Made by a program: the position numbers and the translations under genes. From assembly GCA_003223695.1 (NCBI GenBank), contig QHVY01000298.1:1064-7603 (forward strand): a stretch of DNA of 6,540 bases, read 5' to 3'. Below, in pieces: positions 1 to 5,693 of this stretch (its first letter is position 1; each line of letters opens with the position of its first letter). The stretch comes from Acidobacteriota bacterium. Lineage in GTDB: Bacteria > Acidobacteriota > Thermoanaerobaculia > Gp7-AA8. The notes beneath the pieces were generated by a model, which worked only from the letters and a program-made list of their open reading frames with translations, had not been told where the DNA came from and made no database searches.

Positions 1-65
1 CACTTCATAAATTTGTCAGATAAATATGTGATGATTTCATCAGAACAAATATCATTACGAAATTC
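1..65. other. AT-rich island inside the acyl-CoA ligase gene
   Basis: In positions 1-60 only 16 of 60 bases are G or C, while the rest of the gene is GC-rich; the change is abrupt near position 65. The frame remains intact and encodes residues 468-488 (EFRNDICSDEIITYLSDKFMK), which still match the family's C-terminal domain pattern but use AT-rich codons and residues. The left limit is outside the window. Confidence 0.65.
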
Positions 66-1466
66 AGGGCGTGGGACCACGTAGCCGATCGGCCGCTCCT
101 GCCATTTCGGATGTGGCACTCCAATCACGGCCGCCTCGAGAACTTTCGGATGGGCCATGATGGCGTTCTCCAGCTCGACCGATGAGACCCACTCGCCGCC
201 GGACTTGATCACGTCTTTCGTTCGGTCGACGATCGATATGAAGCCGTCGGGCGAGACTGTGGCCACGTCGCCGGTGCGGAACCACCCGTCAGCGGTCATG
301 CGCTCGGGCTCGAATCCGTTGTGATATCCCGACGAGACCCATGGACCGCGCACCTGAATCTCACCGAATGCCGCGCCGTCCCACGGCAGCTCTGCGCCGC
401 TCTCGAGATCGGCGATGCGCAGCTCGAGACCGGGCACCGGCGCTCCTTGCTTCAAGCGGATCGAAAGATGATCCGACGGATCGTGCCAGGAGCGCGGAAT
501 GCTGACGGTGGCCACCGGCGATGTTTCTGTCATTCCCCATGCGTGCTGCATTGTTAGGCCGTGCGCGTCCATTCCTTCCATCAGCGAGCGCGGAACTGCG
601 GATCCGCCGCAGAAGACTTTTCGGACATGCGGCAGCTTGCGGTCGCCGAGTTTCTGCAGCGCGCCGACCCAGATCGTCGGCACTCCCGCGAGCACGGTTG
701 CTTCTTCGCGCATCGCCAGATCGATCATCGCTTCCGCGTCGCCCATCCAGCGATCGGGCAAAACGAGTGTCGCTCCGGCCATCACGCCGGCATGCGGAAT
801 GCCCCACGCGTTCGCGTGGAACATCGGCACGATCGGCAGGATGACGTCGGATTCGACGAAGCCTAGCGATGTAGCTTGCAGGCAGCCCATCGCATGCAGA
901 AAGGATGATCGATGCGAATAGACGATTCCTTTCGGATTTCCGGTTGTCCCCGACGTGTAGCACATGACCGCAGCCGTTCGTTCGTCGAGCTGAGGCCAGT
1001 CGAATCGCGGCGGCGCCGCGGCGATGAGCGTCTCGAATTCGTCATCGAGCACAATGACGCGACGGAGTGATGGGATGCGATCTTTAAAGGTATTGACCAG
1101 CGGCACGAGCGATTCGTCGACAAAGATCACCGAATCGCCGGCGTCATTGGCGATGTATGCCAGTTGATCGGCCGACAGCCGAAGATTCAGCGTGTGCAGG
1201 ACCGCGCCGGCGCACGGAACCGCGTAGTACAGCTCGAGATGCCTGTCGTTGTTCCACGCCAGCGTGGCCACTCGATCGCCTCGCTTGACGCCGAGTTGAG
1301 AGAGCACGTGGGCGATCCGATGCACGCGGGTGACGAAATCGCCGTAGGTGTAGCGGCGGACTCCATCGGCGGTCTTCGTCACGATCTCTTTGCGCGCGAA
1401 GAGACGCTCCGCGCGCCAGAGAATGTGATGCAACGTCAGCGGGAAGTCCTGCATCAGAGCTTCCAT
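1..1466 (-). CDS. Medium/long-chain fatty-acyl-CoA ligase (AMP-forming), 3' end cut off by window edge
   Basis: This enzyme activates a fatty acid with ATP to acyl-AMP and then to acyl-CoA, feeding beta-oxidation or lipid synthesis. My own translation of the minus strand from 1466 stays open for 488 codons to the left edge. Visible ANL-superfamily motifs are the P-loop YTSGTTGNPKG (170-180), MFHANAW (W221 sits where the Thermus TtLC-FACS gate tryptophan lies), WGMTETS (M312-T-E314), WFRTGD (D400), and the hinge RTKDVIKSGGEW (415-426). The N-terminal stretch RVATLAWNNDRHLELYY and the ending HPKWQERP also fit the TtLC-FACS/AlkK-like group. That family is about 540 residues long, so roughly 50 residues, including the catalytic A10 lysine, lie outside. 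The start at 1466 is preceded by GGAGG; a second in-frame ATG lies at 1454. It is divergent from the GH42 gene. Codons 468-488 are abruptly AT-rich. Chain-length preference cannot be read from sequence. The family call is firm. Confidence 0.93.
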   Translation of the reverse strand, partial: MEALMQDFPLTLHHILWRAERLFARKEIVTKTADGVRRYTYGDFVTRVHRIAHVLSQLGVKRGDRVATLAWNNDRHLELYYAVPCAGAVLHTLNLRLSADQLAYIANDAGDSVIFVDESLVPLVNTFKDRIPSLRRVIVLDDEFETLIAAAPPRFDWPQLDERTAAVMCYTSGTTGNPKGIVYSHRSSFLHAMGCLQATSLGFVESDVILPIVPMFHANAWGIPHAGVMAGATLVLPDRWMGDAEAMIDLAMREEATVLAGVPTIWVGALQKLGDRKLPHVRKVFCGGSAVPRSLMEGMDAHGLTMQHAWGMTETSPVATVSIPRSWHDPSDHLSIRLKQGAPVPGLELRIADLESGAELPWDGAAFGEIQVRGPWVSSGYHNGFEPERMTADGWFRTGDVATVSPDGFISIVDRTKDVIKSGGEWVSSVELENAIMAHPKVLEAAVIGVPHPKWQERPIGYVVPRPEFRNDICSDEIITYLSDKFMK

Positions 1467-1471
1467 CGGGG

Positions 1472-1476
1472 CCTCC
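1472..1476 (-). promoter_or_regulatory. Ribosome binding site of the acyl-CoA ligase
   Basis: The minus strand reads GGAGG followed by five bases and the ATG at 1466. This strong Shine-Dalgarno match decides for 1466 over the in-frame ATG four codons later. Confidence 0.75.
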
Positions 1477-1494
1477 AATTGCTGTGTGCTCGAG

Positions 1495-1503
1495 AGTGTA
1501 TCA
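1495..1503 (-). promoter_or_regulatory. Possible extended -10 promoter of the acyl-CoA ligase
   Basis: The minus strand reads TGATACACT, a TGn extended -10 with a 4/6 match to TATAAT. It would start transcription near 1488 and give a leader of about 21 nt containing the GGAGG site. I see no -35 hexamer at the usual spacing, so this is tentative. Confidence 0.3.
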
Positions 1504-1505
1504 GC

Positions 1506-1511
1506 GATAAT
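1506..1511 (+). promoter_or_regulatory. Possible -10 box for the GH42 gene, implying a leaderless or near-leaderless start
   Basis: GATAAT matches the -10 consensus at five of six positions and ends eight bases before the ATG at 1520. If used, transcription would begin at or within a few bases of the start codon, which agrees with the absence of a Shine-Dalgarno sequence. There is no convincing -35; TTGCTG at 1479-1484 is 21 bases away. It lies almost back to back with the proposed divergent -10 at 1495-1503. Confidence 0.27.
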
Positions 1512-1519
1512 GCGCGCCG

Positions 1520-3595
1520 ATGCTTGGGCTGTTTCTCTGCGTGTGGGCCGGCTTCAGCCGGCCGACTGAAGTCGGCCCTACACTCCCCATCGCGGTGTGG
1601 TACGGCGGCGGGAAAGTGCGCGCTCCGATGCTCGATCCCGACCCGCACGCGCATCGCGATGAATGGCGCTCCGACCTGCGGCAAATCAAAGCACTCGGTT
1701 TCAACAGCGTTCGCACGTGGGTCGACTGGGCGAGCGCCGAGCCGCGCGAAGGGGACTATCACCTCGAAAATCTCGAGCAGCTCGCGGATCTGGCGCAGGA
1801 AGCGGGACTGAAGTTGATCGTTCAGGTTTACGTCGACTCAGCGCCCGACTGGGTCGGCAAGAAGTACAGCGATTCGCGCTTCGTCTCGATCAGCGGCGAA
1901 GTGATGCCGTCGCAGGCCGCGCCCGGCTACTGTTTCGATCATCCCGGCGTGCACGCGGCGGTGTTGCGGCTCTTTTCCACGCTCGCGGAGCGCATGAAGA
2001 GCAAGCCGGCATTCATCGGCTGGGATCTCTGGAGCGAGCCGCACGTCATCAACTGGGCCGAAGCGACGTACATGCGCAGCGCGGAATTCTGTTTCTGCCC
2101 GTATACCGCCGCGCGGTTTCGCAAGTGGCTGCAGTCGAAATACGGATCGCTCGACGCGCTCAATCGCGCGTGGTACCGCCGCTTCGAGTCATGGGATGAG
2201 GTCGAGCCGAATCGACTGAGCACGATCCTCTCGTATACCGATTACATCGATTGGCGATGGTTCATCACTCAGAAAATTTCGGAAGATTTGCGCGCGCGCT
2301 ACGACGCGGTGAAGAGCGTGCTGCCGAACGCGGTGGCGACCAGTCACGCAGCGGCACCAAATCTTTTCACCAGTCCACTCGATGGCTACGGCAATCCCGA
2401 TGATTGGGAAGCGGCGAGCAAAGTCGACTTTTGGGGCACATCGATCTATCCCAAACATTCGTATGCCGTCGGACGCGATCCGGCGTGGCGCGGAGCGCTC
2501 CTCGACTTCACGCGCTCGGCGACCGGCGGCGCGTTCTGGATCGGCGAGCTGCAGGGAGGATTCGGCACTGTCGCCTTGCGCGTGAGCTCCACTGTTACTG
2601 CAGCCGATGTACGCGAGTGGATGTGGAGCGCACTCGCACGCGGAGCGAAAGCGGTGAACGTGTACGCGTGGTATCCGATGAGCTCCGGCTACGAGTCCGG
2701 CGGATTTGGTCTGATCAACCTCGACGGCACGATCACCGATCGCGCGCGGGCGGCAGGCGCCGTAGCGAAAACGATCGACGCGAATCGCGCGCTGTTCGTC
2801 AACGCACATCCCGCAGCGGCCGAAGTGGCGATCGTCTACAACCCGCTGTCATACATGGTGGGCGGGCGGCAGGCGCAGAGCGACGCGGAGTCCATGCCGC
2901 GCAGATCGATGCTCGGCTACTACCGTGCGCTTTTCCCGACCAACATACCCATAGATTTCGTGCACATTAATAATATTGATAATCACTACAAATTAATCAT
3001 CGTGCCTTATCCGCTGATGATTTCGGAGAACGCGGCGAAGGCCATTCGCGAATTCGTTCGCAACGGCGGGGCCGTCGTTGCCGAGGCGAGACTGGCCTGG
3101 AACGACGAGCATGGGCGCGCGAAGGAGATCATTCCCGGCTTCGGCCTCAACGAAGTCTGCGCTTGCCGCGAGACCGCGGTGCAGATGACGGCGAGCGGGA
3201 AGGTTGACGTGATCGTTGACAGTGGAGGGCCGCCGTCCTCGGCGGCCGCCGCGGACCGCGGCGCTCCACTGAAATTCAAAGGCGCCCTGTATCAGGAAAG
3301 CCTGGCCCCTCACCCCGGCCCTCTCCCGGCGGGAGAGGGTGGCCGAAGGCCGGGTGAGGGGCTAATCGCACATTTCAGCGACGGCTCGCCGGCAATCGTC
3401 ACGAATCAGTTCGGCAAAGGCCGCATCATGGTCATCGGCACCTTCCTCGGCTCCGCCTATGAAACGGATCGCGAAGAGTCGCTCGGCAAATTCATTCGCT
3501 CGATGCTCGACTGGGCGGGCGTGCAGCATCCCGACGTTGCGCCTGCCGGCGTGGAGATCCGAACGTTGCAATCGGGCGGTGATCGCATCGTGTGA
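1520..3595 (+). CDS. GH42 beta-galactosidase-like glycoside hydrolase with repeat-derived insertions and truncated C-domain
   Basis: Predicted retaining glycosidase acting on beta-galactosides or related glycans. Residues 27-420 form the TIM-barrel domain, beginning VWYGGGK. E173 in DLWSEPH is the likely acid/base and E343 in WIGELQGG the likely nucleophile; their 170-residue spacing fits GH42. Residues 435-660 resemble the GH42 trimerisation (B) domain (VAIVYNPLSY, KLIIVPYPLM, GKGRIMVIGTFLG). A C-domain begins at GVEIRTLQSGGDRIV and then stops abruptly. The N-terminus has a short hydrophobic run (MLGLFLCVWA) like a damaged signal peptide, directly followed by a palindromic repeat. Two further palindromic repeats are translated at residues 568-584 and about 596-615. 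An AT-rich patch encodes residues 476-494. The ATG at 1520 has no Shine-Dalgarno; GTG codons at V26 or V33 would give a cytoplasmic form. Both catalytic residues are present, so activity is possible, but folding is uncertain. Substrate is not determinable; a different clan GH-A activity remains possible. Confidence 0.85.
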   Translation: MLGLFLCVWAGFSRPTEVGPTLPIAVWYGGGKVRAPMLDPDPHAHRDEWRSDLRQIKALGFNSVRTWVDWASAEPREGDYHLENLEQLADLAQEAGLKLIVQVYVDSAPDWVGKKYSDSRFVSISGEVMPSQAAPGYCFDHPGVHAAVLRLFSTLAERMKSKPAFIGWDLWSEPHVINWAEATYMRSAEFCFCPYTAARFRKWLQSKYGSLDALNRAWYRRFESWDEVEPNRLSTILSYTDYIDWRWFITQKISEDLRARYDAVKSVLPNAVATSHAAAPNLFTSPLDGYGNPDDWEAASKVDFWGTSIYPKHSYAVGRDPAWRGALLDFTRSATGGAFWIGELQGGFGTVALRVSSTVTAADVREWMWSALARGAKAVNVYAWYPMSSGYESGGFGLINLDGTITDRARAAGAVAKTIDANRALFVNAHPAAAEVAIVYNPLSYMVGGRQAQSDAESMPRRSMLGYYRALFPTNIPIDFVHINNIDNHYKLIIVPYPLMISENAAKAIREFVRNGGAVVAEARLAWNDEHGRAKEIIPGFGLNEVCACRETAVQMTASGKVDVIVDSGGPPSSAAAADRGAPLKFKGALYQESLAPHPGPLPAGEGGRRPGEGLIAHFSDGSPAIVTNQFGKGRIMVIGTFLGSAYETDREESLGKFIRSMLDWAGVQHPDVAPAGVEIRTLQSGGDRIV
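1541..1583. repeat. Palindromic repeat element in the GH42 signal-peptide region
   Basis: The segment runs from GTGTGGGCC to GGCCCTACAC. It holds two adjacent hairpins, GCCGGC-TTCA-GCCGGC (1547-1562) and GCCGAC-TGAA-GTCGGC (1561-1576), nested in an overall imperfect palindrome. The form resembles dispersed intergenic repeats common in soil bacterial genomes (from memory, not searched). Here it is read in frame as about residues 8-21 of the GH42 protein. Confidence 0.7.
2942..3000. other. AT-rich island inside the GH42 gene
   Basis: In positions 2941-3000 only 16 of 60 bases are G or C, against GC-rich flanks on both sides. The reading frame is intact and encodes IPIDFVHINNIDNHYKLII, rich in I, N, D and K. 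The flanking amino acids still follow the GH42 B-domain pattern, so this is local compositional change rather than a foreign insertion. No usable promoter pair was found within it. Confidence 0.7.
3221..3270. repeat. 50-bp near-perfect palindrome inside the GH42 gene
   Basis: The two 25-base arms, beginning AGTGGAG and ending CTCCACT, are complementary at 22 of 25 positions with no spacer. The core is made of CCGCCG/GGCGGC runs. It is translated in frame as SGGPPSSAAAADRGAPL (residues 568-584), a low-complexity stretch unlike the surrounding domain, consistent with a mobile palindromic element accepted in a surface loop. Confidence 0.75.
3305..3362. repeat. REP-like element with two inner hairpins inside the GH42 gene
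   Basis: An outer pair of arms (GCCCCTCACCCCGGCC near 3305-3320 against GGCCGGGTGAGGGGC ending at 3362, with one bulged base) encloses an inner hairpin (CCCTCTCCCG/CGGGAGAGGG, 3319-3339) and a small GGCC-GAA-GGCC hairpin (3341-3351). The CTCACCC...CTCTCCC form is a widespread dispersed repeat in many GC-rich genomes (general knowledge). It is translated in frame as roughly residues 596-615, PHPGPLPAGEGGRRPGEG. Confidence 0.8.
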
Positions 3596-3668
3596 TCTCG
3601 AAAGCGGCGCTCGCGTAGAGCATAAGACGCTGGCGCCGCAAGACGTCTGGGTCCTGAAAACGAAGTGA
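3596..3668 (+). pseudogene. Detached remnant of the GH42 C-terminal domain
   Basis: Immediately after the GH42 stop (TGA at 3593-3595), another plus frame continues DLESGARVEHKTLAPQDVWVLKTK and ends at TGA 3666-3668; its first codon is GAT at 3594. This is the expected end of a GH42 C-domain, a 'DL-x-SG...L-x-P-x-DVWVL' beta-sandwich edge. The upstream frame supplies the start of the same domain (GVEIRTLQSGGDRIV). The two parts join at about 3593 with an estimated 15-20 residues missing and a net shift of frame. The old stop overlaps the transporter GTG as GTGA, indicating former translational coupling. There is no slippery sequence at the junction, so a deletion is likelier than programmed frameshifting; an assembly or sequencing error cannot be excluded. 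Confidence 0.72.
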
Positions 3669-4843
3669 GTCGCTGGACCGCGCTTGTCCTCCTCTCCGCT
3701 GCAGTGCTCCTCGGCATGTCGTTGTGGTTCGGCGTGTCGGCGGTCGGGCCGCAGGTTTCGCGCGAGTGGAAGCTGACCGAATCGACGACGGCCTGGCTGA
3801 CGCTCGCCGTGCAAATTGGATTCGTCGCCGGCACTCTCGGTAGCGCACTGCTCAATCTTCCCGACGTCATTCGCGCGCGGCATCTGTTCGCGCTGTGCGC
3901 ATTCGCAGGCGCCGCGGTGAACGCGTTTCTAGCGTGGTCCACGCACTCCGCTGCGCCGGCGATTACGCTGCGCTTTCTCACCGGGATGTTTCTCGCGGGC
4001 GTTTATCCGCCGGCGATGAAGCTCATCGCCACGTGGTTTCGCATCGGGCGCGGCTTCGCGTTAGGCGTGCTGATCGGGGCGCTGACGCTCGGCAAAGCGT
4101 CGCCGTACCTCATCAACGCGATCGGATCATCGAGATGGCGGGTGAACGTGTCATTCGCTTCGCTGTTGGCGATCGCCGGTGGGCTGATTGTGCTGCTGCT
4201 TCGCGATGGCCCGTATGCGCTGCCGAATCAACCCTTCGACATCACCCAGGTCACGAGCGTCTTTCGCAATCGCGGCGTGCGCCTGGCGAACTTCGGCTAC
4301 TTCGGCCACATGTGGGAGCTTTACGCGATGTGGACGTGGGCGCCGGCGATGTTTCGCGCCGCGCTGACGCCGCGCCTCGCGGAGGTTGCCTCATTCACTG
4401 TCATCGGGAGCGGCGCGGTGGGTTGCGTCGCGGCGGGCTTGCTCGCGGATCGCATCGGACGCACCGTCGTCGCATCGGCGGCAATGGCCGTCAGCGGCGC
4501 GTGCTGCATCGCCATCGGATTTCTCTTCGGCCGATCGGAGTACGCACTGCTCGCGATTGCGGTGATCTGGGGCGCGAGCGTTGTCGCCGACTCCGCGCAG
4601 TTCTCGGCGTGCGTGACGGAGCTCGGCGATCCGCGCTACATCGGCACCGCGCTGACGATGCAGACATGCATCGGATTTCTGATCACCACTCTCACGATTC
4701 GATTGCTGCCGCTGCTCGTCGATGCGGTCGGTTGGTCGTACGCCTTCGCCTTCCTCGCTCCCGGCCCATTCCTGGGCATCGTGGCCATGATGCGCCTGCG
4801 ATCGCTGCCGGAATCGGCGAAGATCGCGGGCGGGCGGGGATGA
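3665..4843 (+). CDS. Major facilitator superfamily transporter
   Basis: Inner-membrane secondary transporter, 392 residues, with about 12 hydrophobic segments. TM1 covers residues 4-26 (WTALVLLSAAVLLGMSLWFG). The first half includes RFLTGMFLAGVYPP (103-116) and WFRIGRGFALGVLIGALTLG (124-143). The second half has the MFS motif-A-like loop GLLADRIGRT (258-267), so both six-helix halves appear complete at the usual family length. The GTG start at 3665 is chosen because TM1 begins directly after it and it overlapped the original GH42 stop as GTGA; there is no clear Shine-Dalgarno, which fits translational coupling. The next ATG (3716) would cut TM1. It probably shares a transcript with the GH42 gene, suggesting uptake of its sugar products or a related solute, but the substrate cannot be read from sequence. 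Its stop abuts the convergent gene's stop with no spacer. Confidence 0.88.
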   Translation: MSRWTALVLLSAAVLLGMSLWFGVSAVGPQVSREWKLTESTTAWLTLAVQIGFVAGTLGSALLNLPDVIRARHLFALCAFAGAAVNAFLAWSTHSAAPAITLRFLTGMFLAGVYPPAMKLIATWFRIGRGFALGVLIGALTLGKASPYLINAIGSSRWRVNVSFASLLAIAGGLIVLLLRDGPYALPNQPFDITQVTSVFRNRGVRLANFGYFGHMWELYAMWTWAPAMFRAALTPRLAEVASFTVIGSGAVGCVAAGLLADRIGRTVVASAAMAVSGACCIAIGFLFGRSEYALLAIAVIWGASVVADSAQFSACVTELGDPRYIGTALTMQTCIGFLITTLTIRLLPLLVDAVGWSYAFAFLAPGPFLGIVAMMRLRSLPESAKIAGGRG

Positions 4844-5245
4844 TCACTCGCAATAGACGCGCACGCGCATGTCTTCATCGTGAACGTCGACCGTCATCTC
4901 GCCCAACTGATCGATCAGCTCTTCGAGATTCTCCGGTTTGATCTGCGCGAGATCGAGGCTGACGCCCTGCTCGCGCATCGCCTCGTCGACGCGTGCGAGC
5001 GCCTGTGGGGGAAGCAGGCTGGCGAGCCGCACGCCGGCGCGCAGAAGCTGCATCGGCACGCGGATATTGACCTTCGTGTCCTCTTCGTTTTCCACGGCCA
5101 CTCGCAGGTACTTCGGCCGTCGTTGCGGCGTCTCTTCAGCAGCCGGCCGCTCTTTATCCAAAGCGGCGAGGAGGCGCTCGGCCTCATCGGTATTGATTTT
5201 TCCTTCGGACAGCATCTGCAGAATTTCGCGGCGATGTTCGTTCAT
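4844..5245 (-). CDS. SHOCT-like domain protein (YvlB N-terminal type), second gene of operon
   Basis: A 133-residue, probably soluble protein of unknown function. Residues 5-29 (RREILQMLSEGKINTDEAERLLAAL) form a SHOCT-like helical pair of the kind found at the N-terminus of YvlB-like proteins and at the C-terminus of DUF2089 proteins. A charged, Pro-rich linker (30-45) leads to a second conserved-looking part, KYLRVAVENEEDTKVNIRVPMQLLRAGVRLASLLPP (45-80), and a C-terminal alpha/beta segment ending VDVHDEDMRVRVYCE. No membrane helix or signal peptide is evident. The ATG overlaps the upstream DUF2089 gene stop as ATGA (5242-5245), preceded by GGAG at five bases, so the two are translationally coupled. 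Homologous pairs are thought to belong to envelope-stress or regulatory loci, but the function here is inference. Confidence 0.8.
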   Translation of the reverse strand: MNEHRREILQMLSEGKINTDEAERLLAALDKERPAAEETPQRRPKYLRVAVENEEDTKVNIRVPMQLLRAGVRLASLLPPQALARVDEAMREQGVSLDLAQIKPENLEELIDQLGEMTVDVHDEDMRVRVYCE

Positions 5246-5625
5246 AGATTCTCCAGTTCCCGGACGGCCTGTTCGGCAGTGATCTCGCCGCGTTTCAGCC
5301 GTTCCAAAATTTCTCCTTGCGATGGCCGGGGGTTCGTCTCGACAAATTGCAGTGCGCTGGCAATTCGGTTGAGCCGCGATTTGATCGTCGGATAGCTGAC
5401 GCCGAAGATCTGCTCCATCTCCTTGATCGAACCGTGCGCCCGAACGAAGGCGGTGACAAAGACCTGGTCATCGGCGCCGAGACGAGCCAGATCCGGCAAC
5501 TCGAACGATCCTTCGATCAGGATGTCCTTCTCGGGTAGCCTCACCCTTTCAACGACCATCGGCTGTCCCTGAGATAGTTGTGTCAACTCTTGCCAGTCTT
5601 TTAAGTTTTTTAAATCTTGAGCCAT
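5242..5625 (-). CDS. DUF2089-family putative transcriptional regulator
   Basis: A 127-residue protein. Residues 37-92 carry the DUF2089 signature: IEGSFELPDLARLGADDQVFVTAFVRAHGSIKEMEQIFGVSYPTIKSRLNRI. This includes a helix-turn-helix (about 66-88) resembling sigma-70 region 4 or LuxR-type recognition. Residues 103-127 (GEILERLKRGEITAEQAVRELENL) are a SHOCT-like module. Classical DUF2089 proteins have an N-terminal four-Cys zinc ribbon; the equivalent segment here (VERVRLPEKDILIEG) has no cysteine, and the whole protein has none, so this is a metal-free variant. It is likely a DNA-binding regulator, perhaps of its own operon and the divergent gene. There is no Shine-Dalgarno before the ATG; the leader is predicted to be only ~12 nt. 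The first codons are AT-rich, as is usual at weakly structured starts. Confidence 0.82.
   Translation of the reverse strand: MAQDLKNLKDWQELTQLSQGQPMVVERVRLPEKDILIEGSFELPDLARLGADDQVFVTAFVRAHGSIKEMEQIFGVSYPTIKSRLNRIASALQFVETNPRPSQGEILERLKRGEITAEQAVRELENL
5251..5254 (-). promoter_or_regulatory. Ribosome binding site of the SHOCT-like gene inside the DUF2089 coding end
   Basis: The minus strand reads GGAG, then five bases, then the ATG at 5245. The ATG overlaps the preceding stop as ATGA, giving a coupled start. Confidence 0.6.
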
Positions 5626-5644
5626 CAGAAGTTAATTTTCTTAA

Positions 5645-5673
5645 TATTTAGATTCATATTCTCAATTTGTCAA
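5645..5673 (-). promoter_or_regulatory. Sigma-70-type promoter of the DUF2089/SHOCT-like operon
   Basis: On the minus strand a perfect -35 TTGACA (5668-5673) is followed by a 17-base spacer and TAAATA (5645-5650) in a very AT-rich stretch; only 7 of 40 bases in 5631-5670 are G or C. Predicted transcription start is near 5638, about 12 nt before the ATG at 5625. The -10 is weak (three of six) but the -35 and spacing are good. Confidence 0.6.
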
Positions 5674-5693
5674 GCCTGCGAACGCTTTTCGGG

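Noticed and set aside
9..17. AATTTGTC shared by the ligase AT-island, the 5663 promoter region and (inverted) about 5340.
   Set aside because: Eight bases, three times, in AT-rich contexts is easily chance; the copies have no common spacing or symmetry.
361..963. Long open frame on the minus strand inside the ligase region (200 codons, Arg-rich).
   Set aside because: It is an off-frame shadow; the adjacent minus frame carries all the ligase motifs continuously from 1466 to the edge.
1164..1811. Plus-strand open frame of 215 codons across the ligase start and the GH42 start.
   Set aside because: It is antisense to the ligase, Arg/Ser-rich, and resembles no known family; high GC makes long spurious frames likely.
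2189..2809. Minus-strand open frame of 206 codons within GH42.
   Set aside because: It is antisense to the conserved catalytic domain, and its composition is typical of a GC-driven shadow.
2966..3000. Internal promoter in the GH42 AT-rich island (TAATAT, TTGATA).
   Set aside because: No -35/-10 pair at 16-18 base spacing could be found on the plus strand.
3585..3600. Programmed ribosomal frameshift joining GH42 to its C-terminal remnant.
   Set aside because: There is no slippery run, and the joined domain would still lack its middle part; a deletion explains both facts.
3895..4941. Plus-strand open frame of 348 codons overlapping the transporter.
   Set aside because: It is extremely Arg-rich with no membrane or domain pattern, while the +3665 frame gives a complete MFS protein.
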